Below are positions 9,139 through 18,431 of a DNA stretch of 18,431 nucleotides, piece by piece. The notes below the pieces were generated by a model that had not been told where the DNA came from, searched no databases, and worked only from the letters and a program-made list of their open reading frames with translations. Source of the DNA: Dentipellis sp. KUC8613 (taxonomy: Eukaryota; Basidiomycota; Agaricomycetes; Russulales; Hericiaceae). Positions within the stretch are counted from its first letter, which is position 1. Each line of letters starts with the position of its first letter. The translations under genes and the position numbers were made by a program. The DNA lies in contig NSJX01000005.1 in assembly GCA_002286715.1 (NCBI GenBank), positions 8,296-26,726 of the forward strand, read 5' to 3'.

Positions 9139-10481
9139 TCATCTTCTGGTGGCACCCCCGACTTGTGCGTAGTCTTTCAACTTGAATCTGATTGTGTGAT
9201 TATAGGTAAGTACCAACAAAATGGAATACACATTCATAGATCCACTGCTAAAACAATCACGTTGAATCCGAGCATTGAGACGAAATGAAAAATCCCATCA
9301 GAATATCCTGCGAAGGAACCGTTTCGTAAGCAAAGGTATGGAACCAGTGATGAAATTCAAACGAAATTGGTGTACCTTGTCGTCCTCTGAATCAGCATAA
9401 AAGCATATATGACCTCCGTCATTCTTCAGGACTACTGCAAACGAGGACGGAACGAATTGAAGCCCTTCGAATCCAGCATCGAACCACTCCTTAACAGATT
9501 GCACACAACCAGGATGGATAACATCAGAGGGGCAAGCGGGATTCTGTTCTGCACTGTCAACATAATACATCCAGGTATACGTCGATTCAAATACCTTGTC
9601 ACTCTTGTAGCACGTCAATGAACCCATACTCATGGTAAAAAACCGTCGCTTCCAGATGGGTTTGTCACTGCTTTGTATAGTCACCCAACCCCGCAAGAGG
9701 ATAGTATCGATCTTCTGCCTTCGTCCCAGATTATCGGCTAATTCCCGGGCTCTGATCCTCCTCTGCTCAGCTCGGTGACGTAAGTCTTCGATACGGGCGA
9801 AGTGACCTTCAAGTTCGAGCTGCTGCTGCTGACGTCTTTCCTCCAATTGTCTCACTTCTTCCCGCCTCTTCGCCCTATCAGCTTTCCGCTTATCCTCTCG
9901 TTCTTGTGCCCAAATTTTCTCAGCCAACTTTTGCTCGTCTTCTCTCCGGGCTCTGATAGCCGAGACCATTCGCAGCTCGTCTTCTAACCTTGCCCTCCTG
10001 TCTAATTCGATTCGTGCCATTTGCTGAATTATGTCCGCCTTTTCGCGTTTAATACGAGCCTGCCATGCATTGTCTTCTGTCATTGATACCTCTTCGTCTT
10101 TGTGATACCTCAACTGCGGGTCCATACACCGCTGAGCATCAGGCTGATCACTTCCGCTAAGCGATGGATTGTGTGATATAGCCTACAGAAGATGTTGACA
10201 GGATGTTCTATAAAATAGATAAAAACACGAACATTTCTCCATTTCGCCGGTGGTGGCCCATTACTACGAAGCAAATGACCGCCTTCGGAATGAGCGCGAG
10301 TAACTTGGATAGGCTCGCTGATCTGCGGTATTGGAGGAAGTGTTTTATTTAAGTAATATGAATCGGAGGACGAGCGAAGGAGAGAGGCGGGTGTTTGAGG
10401 AATTGGTCCAGGGGTCGCAACTTCCAGGACGGAGTCTGTCATCTTACGCTTTTGCATGGTAGTCGTCAATGATACTTGCAC
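9139..10481 (-). CDS. PH-domain protein with charged coiled coil, spliced
   Basis: Function unknown in detail. Pleckstrin-homology domains usually bind phosphoinositides or protein partners at membranes, so a membrane-linked adaptor is inferred. Frame-consistent minus-strand exons: 10481-10233, 10143-9595, 9543-9376, 9307-9261, 9187-9139 (353 aa). The intron 9544-9594 is in frame with no internal stop; removing it restores a compact PH core (CYKSDK joined to NPACPSDVI). Order: Ser/Pro-rich N-terminus with NKTLPPIP (about 46-53), a Glu/Arg/Gln-rich coiled coil (about 105-225), then PH with GWVTI, WKRRFFTM and SLTCYKSD strands. Starts at Met9 or Met14 are also possible. The last intron (9188-9260, 73 nt) is the least certain; reading on would stop at 9257. 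A further open segment at 9091-8975 could be another C-terminal exon. The gene is divergent from the Mus7-like gene and converges on module M3. Confidence 0.78.
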
Positions 10482-10893
10482 ATTCTTATCAGAGGGTTCT
10501 ACACGGAAAGATACCCACCTTGAATAAAGATCGCATTATCCTTAGTGATACGGCTGATAGCACAAACGATGAAGTGGGGGATATTTGCACGCTGCGTATA
10601 TTATTATATATGTTTGTGCTCTATTGTGACGTAATGACTCACACAATACATAACAACGCCCGTCATGTGAGAGGACAGTCATGCGTGGGTGACACAGTCC
10701 AAGTCTGACTCAGCCGAGACAGCGTGATAGTCACATTGTGACGAAGGAACTTGCGTCACTCAGGGATCGTTCAGACAGACCTGCTCTCTACCGAGACCAG
10801 GAACTTGTCGCCGCTCAGGTCGCTGCCGCAATAACCACGACTGACTCCACAACGTTCGTATCGGGACGCTCTCTTATTGGGTACTCTTTCACA
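10482..10893. promoter_or_regulatory. Divergent promoter with two TGACTCA motifs and a TGACGTAA motif
   Basis: About 410 bp separate the two divergent start codons. TGACGTAA (10627-10634) directly abuts TGACTCA (10635-10641), and a second TGACTCA lies at 10706-10712. These match the classic binding sites of fungal bZIP factors (Gcn4/AP-1 type and ATF/CREB type). The near-palindrome TCACATTGTGA lies at 10731-10741. Motif matches are exact; use by both genes is inferred from position. Confidence 0.5.
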
Positions 10894-13800
10894 ATGCATC
10901 GCGTAACGGACCATTTTCAAGACATAGCGGAGACGTCTGACCCAGGGGAACGTGAAATCATTGACGCTACGAATTCATCTTACTGGGAAACGGCCGCTTC
11001 TATCGTCCGTCTTCGCGCTCAGAGCCTCTCTATGTCTCCATTGTCCGATCTCCCACATACAACATCACCCGCGGCCGATATCTCCCCACAAAGTTACATC
11101 CCACATCGCAGTTGCCAACCGGTGCCACAGGTGGATATGTCTATCCTTGCAGTTGAACTGTGCTGAATATTGGACGCGCAGACAGGTACTGCGTATACCT
11201 ACGTCCCCCCAGGAAGAAGAGTTACAAGTGCGTATATACTTTCCCCAACTCCATCATCTGGCGTTCTCCATATATTGGGCAAATTTCTCATCTCCATCTA
11301 GCCCCGGACCTATTTTCAATAGAGACGCAACATTCTTTGGGGTATCGGGGTACTCAGCTTTCTTCATCAAGTTCCTCTCATCATGTCATCGATGCAGTCC
11401 TGCCTTCCTCCCCCACGGCTGCAAACTCGCCTGGATGTCCTCACTTCCTGTCGTCCCCAACCCCATCGTCAGGCCCTCTTCCTTTGGTGGACCAGTTCAA
11501 GTTTTCGGACGCTTCTCGTTCAGAGTCATCGGGGACCTCTACGCCAGGCTGCTTATACCAAGGCACCGTTATCCATACACTTGATCAATCGCACCAAGAG
11601 GGATCTTTCTCTTCATCCACTCAGTCACCTTTGACTGCTATTTCCTCAGATCGAGGTTCTCCTCGTGCATCAAATGTACAGCATGAAAGTCCAACTCTAG
11701 AAATGTCCGCGAATCCTGTTCGTGTCGATCTTTCACCTGACACCGCGGACGATCCCGGTAGTCGATATTCGTTTCGTGCTCGAAAGGCTCAACAGCTCAA
11801 TCCTTACGCCTTCGACAAAATACTGTATCACAGACAAATGGAATCCAATCCTGATGCAATAGTACAGTCTGTTGGCCACAGTATCACCCGCAGTTTATCG
11901 GATGGAGAGTTCACTGGTGATCATTCTCTGGCTATTGATCAAATATGCACCCCCACTCCAGCAAGCGAAAGCGATGAGCCGAACACGACAAACACACTCA
12001 AGTTGCGAAAGGGAAAGCGCATGATTCCCAAACCCTACCTGACAACTCGTACGGCATCCGTCGCGAGCGCCGGTGATGCTTGCCCTACTGCCACCACTCG
12101 ATGGTATCCCGACGTCTTTCAGAGTCATTCTAGTGATGACGATTCTAGTGCAGCCTTCCTTGCTACTCGTCGATCCATTCGAAAACGGTCAATCTCTGAG
12201 ACTGTGCCACTCAAATACGGAGTACGTCGTGAAATTATATACACTCACGACAAATCAAATCTGAAACATTCTATGATAGGACCAAGAACAAGTAGCAGCC
12301 TTTTCTTCCAATGCCTCGGATAACGGTACGCTCGAAGTATACAATGAAAGCCAGAGCCATTCGTCCGAGTCCTATCAGGCAGAAAGCTCTGGGTCAGATT
12401 CACAGGAGCGTCATGCACCGGCACTCTCGCATAAGCGGATTCACGATCAATCCACCTTGCGCGCCGCGCAGACTTCCCGGCCGAGTGTACATCTGGCTCT
12501 CAATTCCGCTCCTCAGACCTCGCGAAGGAGACCGCCAGCGCGGGTGAAACATAAAGATAGTGTGCGTCCCCCCTGGCCTCGCGATATGCAAATACGAGAC
12601 TTCAGTGCGCAAAATGCAATTTCTCTTGGTTAGATCATGCTGATGCGTCTGGTCCAGAGTCTGGTGGTGACGTGGGTCGTACTCTCCGTAGTAGTTCAAG
12701 TAAGCAAGGCGGTCTTTCCGTGCTTCGGTCCGCGAACGGCTACGTGACTGGGAGATTACACAAAAGGCAGGCCACTACCATTGACATGGAAGACGAGGCT
12801 TTGCAAAAGGCTCTGGTGCCTGTGCCTGTCTCGTCCCTATCGCGGGGATTTCGGGATACATCAACATTTTTGTCAAGCTTGACGTCCTCTAGCGATGATG
12901 ATCGATCCGCGGCCTGCATTCCTAAACAGAAGCATCTGGCCAACCACATCGTCGTGGACTTGGAGGTGAAGGCCGTTCCGAGGGGTTTTGACTTCACCCC
13001 CGATTCGTATCTCCGCAAGGGCTGGCTTCGGGAGCTACTATTGACGATTTCGGGTTCAGGCAAGCATATAGCATGGCACGAAGACGAATATTATGGACAT
13101 CGGCTTCCTAGCAGCCCTTCGATTGACGACATCTCGATATATTTACGCGCGACAACGGCTGCCATTCGTGAGGTTTTTACCTCCTTGCCTGTGCGTAGGG
13201 GAGATGTTTCCCGAGCCTGCGCAGCAATGCACTTTATCTGCCAAATGATTTCTTCCTTCTCTGCACAGATCACGGACAAGGAGCATACTGAACTGGCAAA
13301 GCTCGTCATAAATTGCACAGACACATTGTTAGCGACACTTGACACCCGGCAAGACCTCTCTACAACCTCGAGCATCACGTTGGACTCTCGTGTCATCCAT
13401 GTCTATTGGTTTTCGCTCGAGATTGTGGTTCGTTTAAACGGTACCCGGCCGCCGGCACTCATTGAAGAGTTGTCGAAATGTATCAAGCTCCGCTCCCTGT
13501 CCCTGGTTCGCCGTTTGCTCCAGTTTGGCATGAAGTCCATCGTACAGGCAACGCATCAAAACGCGCCTGTGGACTGTTATTCAACCCAGGGTTCGGCTAT
13601 GCAGGCCTGGATCTGCATCCTTCATCTATGCAATGCTCGTAGTCCGTTGGGATGGCGTCTACCATTCAACACTGTTTGGGAATTGGTTCAAACGACTTTG
13701 ACCTCAAGAAAGATCTCTAGTCGTCCGCTCACGGATAGCGAGGACGTCTGGCTTGTCGCTTTCGGTATCAGCATGCTCTCTCATTTGTCTGTTCACGGTC

Positions 13801-16001
13801 ACTTGACCACGACTTCCTGTGTGCCGACATCTTGGGACACTATTGTACTTGCCTTGAACCGAGTGCGATTAGCCTCTCACGCGGACCTCGACTGGATGCT
13901 CGACCGCTCTACAATCGTCAAACGGGATGGCTATATCCGGGTGGTAATACAAAGGTGTCTACTTCTCCATCAGCGATGGCATTGGACTTTCGATGGAATC
14001 ATGGCGATTTTGAGCCTGATTGCAGACATCTTCAAGAGCAGGAAGTTCTCAAACCTCACTGGCGAAAGTAGCGACTTTCCAGCTTTTATGAAGCATTCTG
14101 ATCGAGATCTACTATTTGAGCTTGTGGCGGAAGACAATACCTTTGTGTTATTTCTCAAACTGTTTGCCAAATCTATGGAATGCATAGAGCCGAAGACCGA
14201 ACCGGAATATTCAAACAAAGTACGGAGGCACCTATTAACAATTGTGCCTGTCGGTTCTATACATTTCGACGTACAATCAGCGGATTCTGACTTGTCTGTG
14301 CTCTACAATCGCTTTGGTATCATAGCTGCTGCGATCTACATCCGTCCCTCACCCCCTTCAGCACAACATTATGTAGCCCTCGCACGTTACTACATCAGAT
14401 TCTCGGAGGCATCCACACCTGCTCGCTCGATCTGCATTTCTGGCCTCATGTATCTTGGATTACAGATGCAACGGCTTGGTTTTCCACTGGATGATATCTT
14501 CGGCTGGGCAACACAAATTGCCAACTGCCTTGTTCATGAATATCGGCACACCACTCCTGAACAACAATTAGCAAATGAAGCATCTGTTGAGACTCCAACA
14601 ACACAGTGCTTTAGACTTCTTCTTCAATCTCTTTGCCATCTTGTTACTTCGGAACCACTTCAAAATGGGCTGCACAAGCTGCACATTGGATTTTTGGAAG
14701 GCAGTGAGTTATTCTGTGGCATCTCTGAACTGTAAAGCTTTTCTCAATGGTTGATTTAGTTTGGATTTCCACTGCTTTGGCTACACCAGATTTTTCTTAC
14801 ACGGCAGGTGTTGCATCAAGTGTCAGAGATATTATTCATGCATACCTGCAAAATTGTATGCAAAATCAAGTTGCAATAGAAATTAGGCAAGAGAGTCAGG
14901 ATGAATATGGCCAATTTGAGTTGGACATGGATGATCCTGAGCTTTCTGTGGCTCTCGGTGACTCTTCACAGGTTCAATCATTAGATGATTCTCAGCAACA
15001 TGTAGACACTATTCTCAATGTCAGTGCAATAATACTTTCACATCTGTTATATATTTATTAATATTTAAGTAGGTGATCAAGACAAATATTATGCCCTCAT
15101 TATATCAGTTAATATGTCATCACTCTTGCCATGCAAAGGAAGAACCAGCGGACAATATGATCCATTTGAGTCTGTATGCCTGGGTAGATTGTTGGATAGA
15201 ATGTGTTAATTTCTTGGTACAGCATAAAAAAGAGGTATTCTTTTATTCCTATATATTGTTCTTCACTATACTGACAAGGCTTCAGGAATGGTCAAACTTC
15301 ATTCTTCTTGGCCAATATTCTTGGGGACGTATCATTGATAACTGCTGGAGATACTATGTTGGACTGCAGTTTATGTTCAGTCTACTAAAACATGAACCTT
15401 CTTTATATAAGGTATGGCTCATCTTCATGCTATGCTTGTCTTATGCTTGCTCATCAGATGTTAGATGTATCAACACCTGTTCTTTCAAATATGGGTTCAG
15501 TGTCTGGTGGCGTGGAGAGTTACTGCTGAGCATCAGTACTTGCTTCTCCTGATAGAAGTTGACAATTCCCAACACTTTATACTACAACAACTGCCTCAAG
15601 GCTTCCAACAGACATTAAAACATCATAAATTTCAAGATCTGCAAATTGAAATTCTCTCTGGTGAGTTGCCTCATCAAATGAGATATGTACTTATATATTT
15701 TCAGCTCTTTTCAGTATTCTGTCACACACTCTGTCAGATCATACAACTGATCCTGCAATCACAACTGAATATCAGGATGTCTTGACATGTATCTTTCAGT
15801 CAATCAAAGAAAATAATAGTGTAAGATATTTCACATTTTTCATAATCACATATAATGAATAATTCTTTGTCCATCTAGGCCTTACATAATAAGTCATTAG
15901 AGAAAGTGTGTTACTATGCTTTCTGCAAGAAAGTATATGGGTTATTAGAGCAATATCCTATATGTCATTTATATATATCCTCTTTGCATCTGTTGATTTA
16001 A
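10894..16001 (+). CDS. mus7: Mus7/Mms22-family DNA-repair protein, 11 exons
   Basis: Mus7 (fission yeast) and Mms22 (budding yeast) act at damaged replication forks with a cullin ligase (Rtt101 in budding yeast) to promote recombination. Frame-consistent exons: 10894-11130, 11182-11227, 11302-12221, 12280-12561, 12606-14703, 14760-15019, 15073-15234, 15286-15411, 15465-15660, 15705-15820, 15879-16001; 1521 aa, somewhat shorter than fission yeast Mus7. Support: a Ser-rich, probably disordered N-terminus; RYSFRARKAQQLNPYAFD (about 248-265); then the conserved helical region from about 620 to the end, with DLDWMLDR, RWHWTF, DEYGQFELDMDDPEL, AWVDCWIECV and SWGRII. Donors include GTACGT, GTGAGT (twice) and GTAAGA. 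The first intron (donor GTGGAT) and intron 4 (donor at 12562 or 12544) are least certain. The start is the first ATG of the open frame; an extra upstream exon is possible. After about 14600 CpG is nearly absent. Confidence 0.85.
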
Positions 16002-16125
16002 ATACTTGTTGCAGTCTAATAATATTCCATTATACAGCTTCACATAAGTGAGAGAAAAGCAGTGCATGTGCAGCTATGCTGATCCAGTCACAAAAGGAAA
16101 CAATTGGAATCATCTTATTTGAATA
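16002..16125. other. 3' flank of the Mus7-like gene, CpG-free
   Basis: A short AT-rich stretch between the predicted stop codon and the first repeat of module M4. No gene or clear terminator was recognised. It presumably holds the 3' untranslated region. Confidence 0.4.
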
Positions 16126-16936
16126 TATCTGAAAAAAGCTTGAATTACATAGCAGAGGGTTAGGCTATGGCTGCTATGGCTGCTATAGAATAAGTCAACA
16201 TGCTATGAAGGGTTTCATAGCAGCCATAGAAAAACCTCCCATTCTGGAGGTACCATAGGCTCAAGTCAAGTCTCCATAGTATACAGAGATATATATAGTC
16301 AGCAGTTGAAGCTATGCAGACTATACAAACACCAGTCATGCCTATGGACCTCAGTCTAATGTATTGGGCCTCATGCTTCATCAATTTCAGGAGTAAGGAT
16401 TGATAGAATTAGATTGCAAGATACAATTACCAATACAGCAAACAGTACAGACATTACAGGAGTACAATCATGTAATGGAATTACAGCATGTCAACATACT
16501 TACATGCACAAGAGGCCACCACATGCATGGCACAGGCAAGTGGGCAATCAGGTGGTGGCAGCACGTGATGATGGTGCAATGGCCATCTGAAAAAAATTGA
16601 ATTTTTATAGCAGGGGGCCCAATTGTCTAGACTATGGTAGCTATGGAATGAGATAGCCAACTATGAAGGGTTCCATAGCACCCATAGATGGCCAAGTTAT
16701 TCCATAGCACCCATAGATAGCCATGTAATTCCATAGGTCCCATAAGTTCTACTCAAGTGTTCATAGTACACATAGCCATATATAATTAACAGTCTATGAT
16801 ATGATGAACAATATAGCCATGACTACAAGATTTTGTAATTTACTGATAATCATGGTTTGTTGAGGTATGGGACAAGCAAAAAGAAAGCTAATAATATTAT
16901 TACAGTATCATATATACATTATGCAATACAGAGGGC
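16126..16936 (-). repeat. CpG-poor tail of module M4: two diverged copies of one repeat
   Basis: Two direct copies can be aligned by eye: about 16126-16330 and 16584-16810. Both start with a (C/T)ATCTGAAAAAA motif followed by TTGAATT and ATAGCAG, then CTATGG repeats, GCTATGAAGGGTTTCATAGC or its variant, CTCAAGT, CATAGTA and an AT-rich end. The first copy contains GGCTATGGCTGCTATGGC and, shortly after, its inverted form GCAGCCATAG. Between and after the copies is unassigned AT-rich DNA. Only one CpG (16564) occurs in the whole tail. Confidence 0.7.
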
Positions 16937-17640
16937 ACGAGGGCAGGCAGGTTGACAAGAGTGCAAGGATGCGAGAACGGTGCGACGATGGCGCGGGGTA
17001 TAAGAGCGCGACAGTGGCGAGGGCCGGCGTGATGGGTGCACAGACGCGAGACAGACGCAACAGCGCAAAGAGGAGGGCGCGAGGACGGGAAGAGGCCAAG
17101 GGTGGTGCGACGCAAGAAGCTGTGGATACAACAACGTCGCGACGAAGATGGCGCCACGCGCGCAAGGGTGCGATGAGCATGATGCGAAGAGGGCATGAGG
17201 CGCACCACGACGGCACGACACGCGCGAAGAGGGAGTGAGGCGCGCGAAGGCGCGTGAGCGTGGGCATGATGACGATGGTGCGACGATAGCGTGACGGCAT
17301 GAGGAGCGCGAAGGCGCGCAACAACAGCGTGAGAGGGGCATGACGACGGCGTGAGAGGCGCAACGACGGTGTGAGGGGCACGGCAACGACGGTGTGACGG
17401 GCGCGATGGGCGTGAAGAGTGAGCAAGGCACGCAAAGGCGCACGACGGCGCACGACGACGGTGCGAGAGGAGTGCGACTACGGCACAAGGGGTGCGACTA
17501 CGGCGCGAGGGGTGCGACGACGGCGCTAAGAAGGCACGACACGTGTGAACGAGGGCGATCAGGAGGGCGCGCGTGAAGGCGAGCACATGTGAGTGGGCGA
17601 GGAAGGGTGGGAGCGGGCACGAGAAGGGGGGAGGGCGCGG
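16937..17640 (-). repeat. C-rich (minus strand) minisatellite block of module M4
   Basis: G/A-rich on the plus strand, C/T-rich on minus, and dense in CpG. Variants of GGGCGCGAGG and GGTGCGACGACGG recur. A clean array of three 20-bp units lies at 17471-17530 (GGTGCGACTACGGCGCGAGG and variants). Open frames of 180-228 codons on the minus strand have the same low-complexity composition as those in the other C-rich blocks and are not treated as genes. Confidence 0.85.
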
Positions 17641-17935
17641 GCACGAACATTGTTGTCGTCAGTCCACGCCGAGCAAGATGCAATGTGCTTACCTTGCATT
17701 GTTCTCCCTATTTCCCCGCGGTCTCCATGGCCATGGCGTTGTGGTCGCGTGTATGCGTGCGTGGTAGGTCGGCGGGATGCATGCACGCTGGAGGAAGGGA
17801 GCGAGGGAGGAAGCGAACGAGGGAGGGGATGAGGGAATGAGAGAGTTGAAGTCGTGTTTGTGTTGGGGACTCGGGCATCGGGAATTGCCGGCCGCCGGTA
17901 CCTCCCATTCGAAACATGGTGATTGTGACCGCTAG
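17641..17935 (-). promoter_or_regulatory. Leader of module M4 with splice donor (minus strand)
   Basis: On the minus strand a C/T-rich tract (plus 17790-17850) is followed by unique sequence with ATGGCCATGGAGACC, an open frame of only 8 codons. Next comes a strong donor GTAAGC whose first base is at 17692, with the branch-like GGACTGACGAC 25 nt later. The nearest good acceptor (CTTCTTAG, near 17526) lies inside the C-rich block. A minus-strand frame from an ATG at 17917 gives 69 unrecognised codons. The arrangement parallels the leaders of M1-M3. Confidence 0.35.
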
Positions 17936-18239
17936 AAATACGTTAAAACTGAGAATAAATTATAGACAGTGTGAAAGTTATATAAAAAGCTTCATACAAG
18001 ATACAAGGAGATTCTGACTCAAGCATTGCTCATAAACGTTCGATCTGAGCCTCGATTCCTGTCAAGTTTTTGGTCCGCTGCATTCGGATGGCGCAACTTA
18101 CGCTGAGTATAGTGCCTGCCCGCGTTTCATGCACAAAGAAATCAGTATCTCTCCTAGCTATATAACATTTGGCATACATATACGAATAGAAACCTCCTAT
18201 ACACTCGAATATTTTGGCTATTTATGAATTAATCGTCCA
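17936..18239. other. Intergenic sequence with no recognised feature
   Basis: AT-rich unique DNA with normal CpG content between the M4 leader and the promoter-like right edge. I see no open frame or RNA gene of note. Confidence 0.4.
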
Positions 18240-18431
18240 GCCTGTATACTCGAATGCATATGGGGCCGACTTGCTTACGCGCGCTTCGGTCCGTGCGTGG
18301 GAAAGCCGATGCCAGCGCTTTAACACCCGATGCGCGTCGTCCTTGTCTCTTCCTTCCCTTGTCCCACACCCTAATCTCCACCTTCCGCCCCCTTCTCTCT
18401 TTTCTCATTTCGTCTCGTCTCGTCTCGTGTC
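18240..18431 (+). promoter_or_regulatory. Promoter-like right edge with C/T-rich tract and CGTCT repeat
   Basis: A long pyrimidine-rich run (about 18330-18410) ends in the tandem pentamer CGTCT (18411-18430), and the window then stops. Such tracts typically lie just upstream of fungal transcription starts, so a plus-strand gene probably begins beyond the window. No start codon can be assigned. Confidence 0.4.

Noticed and set aside
11160..12323. Separate genes for the individual open frames across 10738-15785
   Set aside because: They join by short GT..AG introns into one continuous frame, and the combined product matches a single family (Mus7/Mms22).
16867..17586. Open frames of 123-228 codons in the M4 block
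   Set aside because: Low-complexity composition, competing frames on both strands and abrupt ends at block edges argue against genes.
1..18431. Retrotransposon or other coding transposon
   Set aside because: No reverse transcriptase, integrase, RNase H, DDE transposase or helicase motif was seen in any frame.
1..18431. tRNA or rRNA genes
   Set aside because: No convincing A-box/B-box pair with a cloverleaf and no rRNA-like segment was found on reading both strands by eye; a covariance-model search would be decisive.

Overview
The window looks like nuclear DNA from a filamentous fungus, most likely an agaricomycete basidiomycete. The evidence is two protein-coding genes with many very short introns (about 41-89 nt, GT..AG, often with CTGAC/CTAAC-like branch sites) and a protein of the Mus7/Mms22 DNA-repair family. 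No species can be named from the sequence alone.

The gene-bearing core is 9139-16001. A minus-strand PH-domain gene with a long charged coiled coil (about 9139-10481) and a plus-strand, 11-exon Mus7/Mms22-like gene (about 10894-16001, predicted 1521 aa) are divergently transcribed. The roughly 410 bp between their start codons carries two TGACTCA motifs and a TGACGTAA motif. Both gene models were built by hand; every exon junction listed keeps the frame.

The rest is dominated by four repeat-rich modules: M1 plus strand about 1-3780, M2 minus about 5830-4503, M3 plus about 7086-8985, M4 minus about 17930-16125. Each has, in order, (i) a unique leader with a pyrimidine-rich tract and a plausible splice site, (ii) a C-rich, CpG-dense low-complexity minisatellite block, and (iii) a CpG-poor, AT-richer tail; the M2-M4 tails carry CTATGGCTGCTATAG-type repeats and a CATCTGAAAAAA motif. 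M3 and M4 face inward and flank the two genes as an inverted pair. The long open frames in the C-rich blocks come from the lack of stop codons in low-complexity DNA and are not called as genes. A palindrome cluster (4085-4260), a MITE-like inverted-repeat element (6001-6578) and promoter-like sequence at the right edge complete the layout.

The most striking property is a bimodal CpG landscape. The minisatellite blocks are saturated with CpG, while neighbouring tracts of more than 1 kb have none (4040-5183; 15513-16563). The CpG-free zone on the right covers the last exons of the Mus7-like gene, where almost no CGN arginine codons remain although the reading frame is open. This suggests that methylation-driven CpG decay has spread from the repeats into a repair gene.
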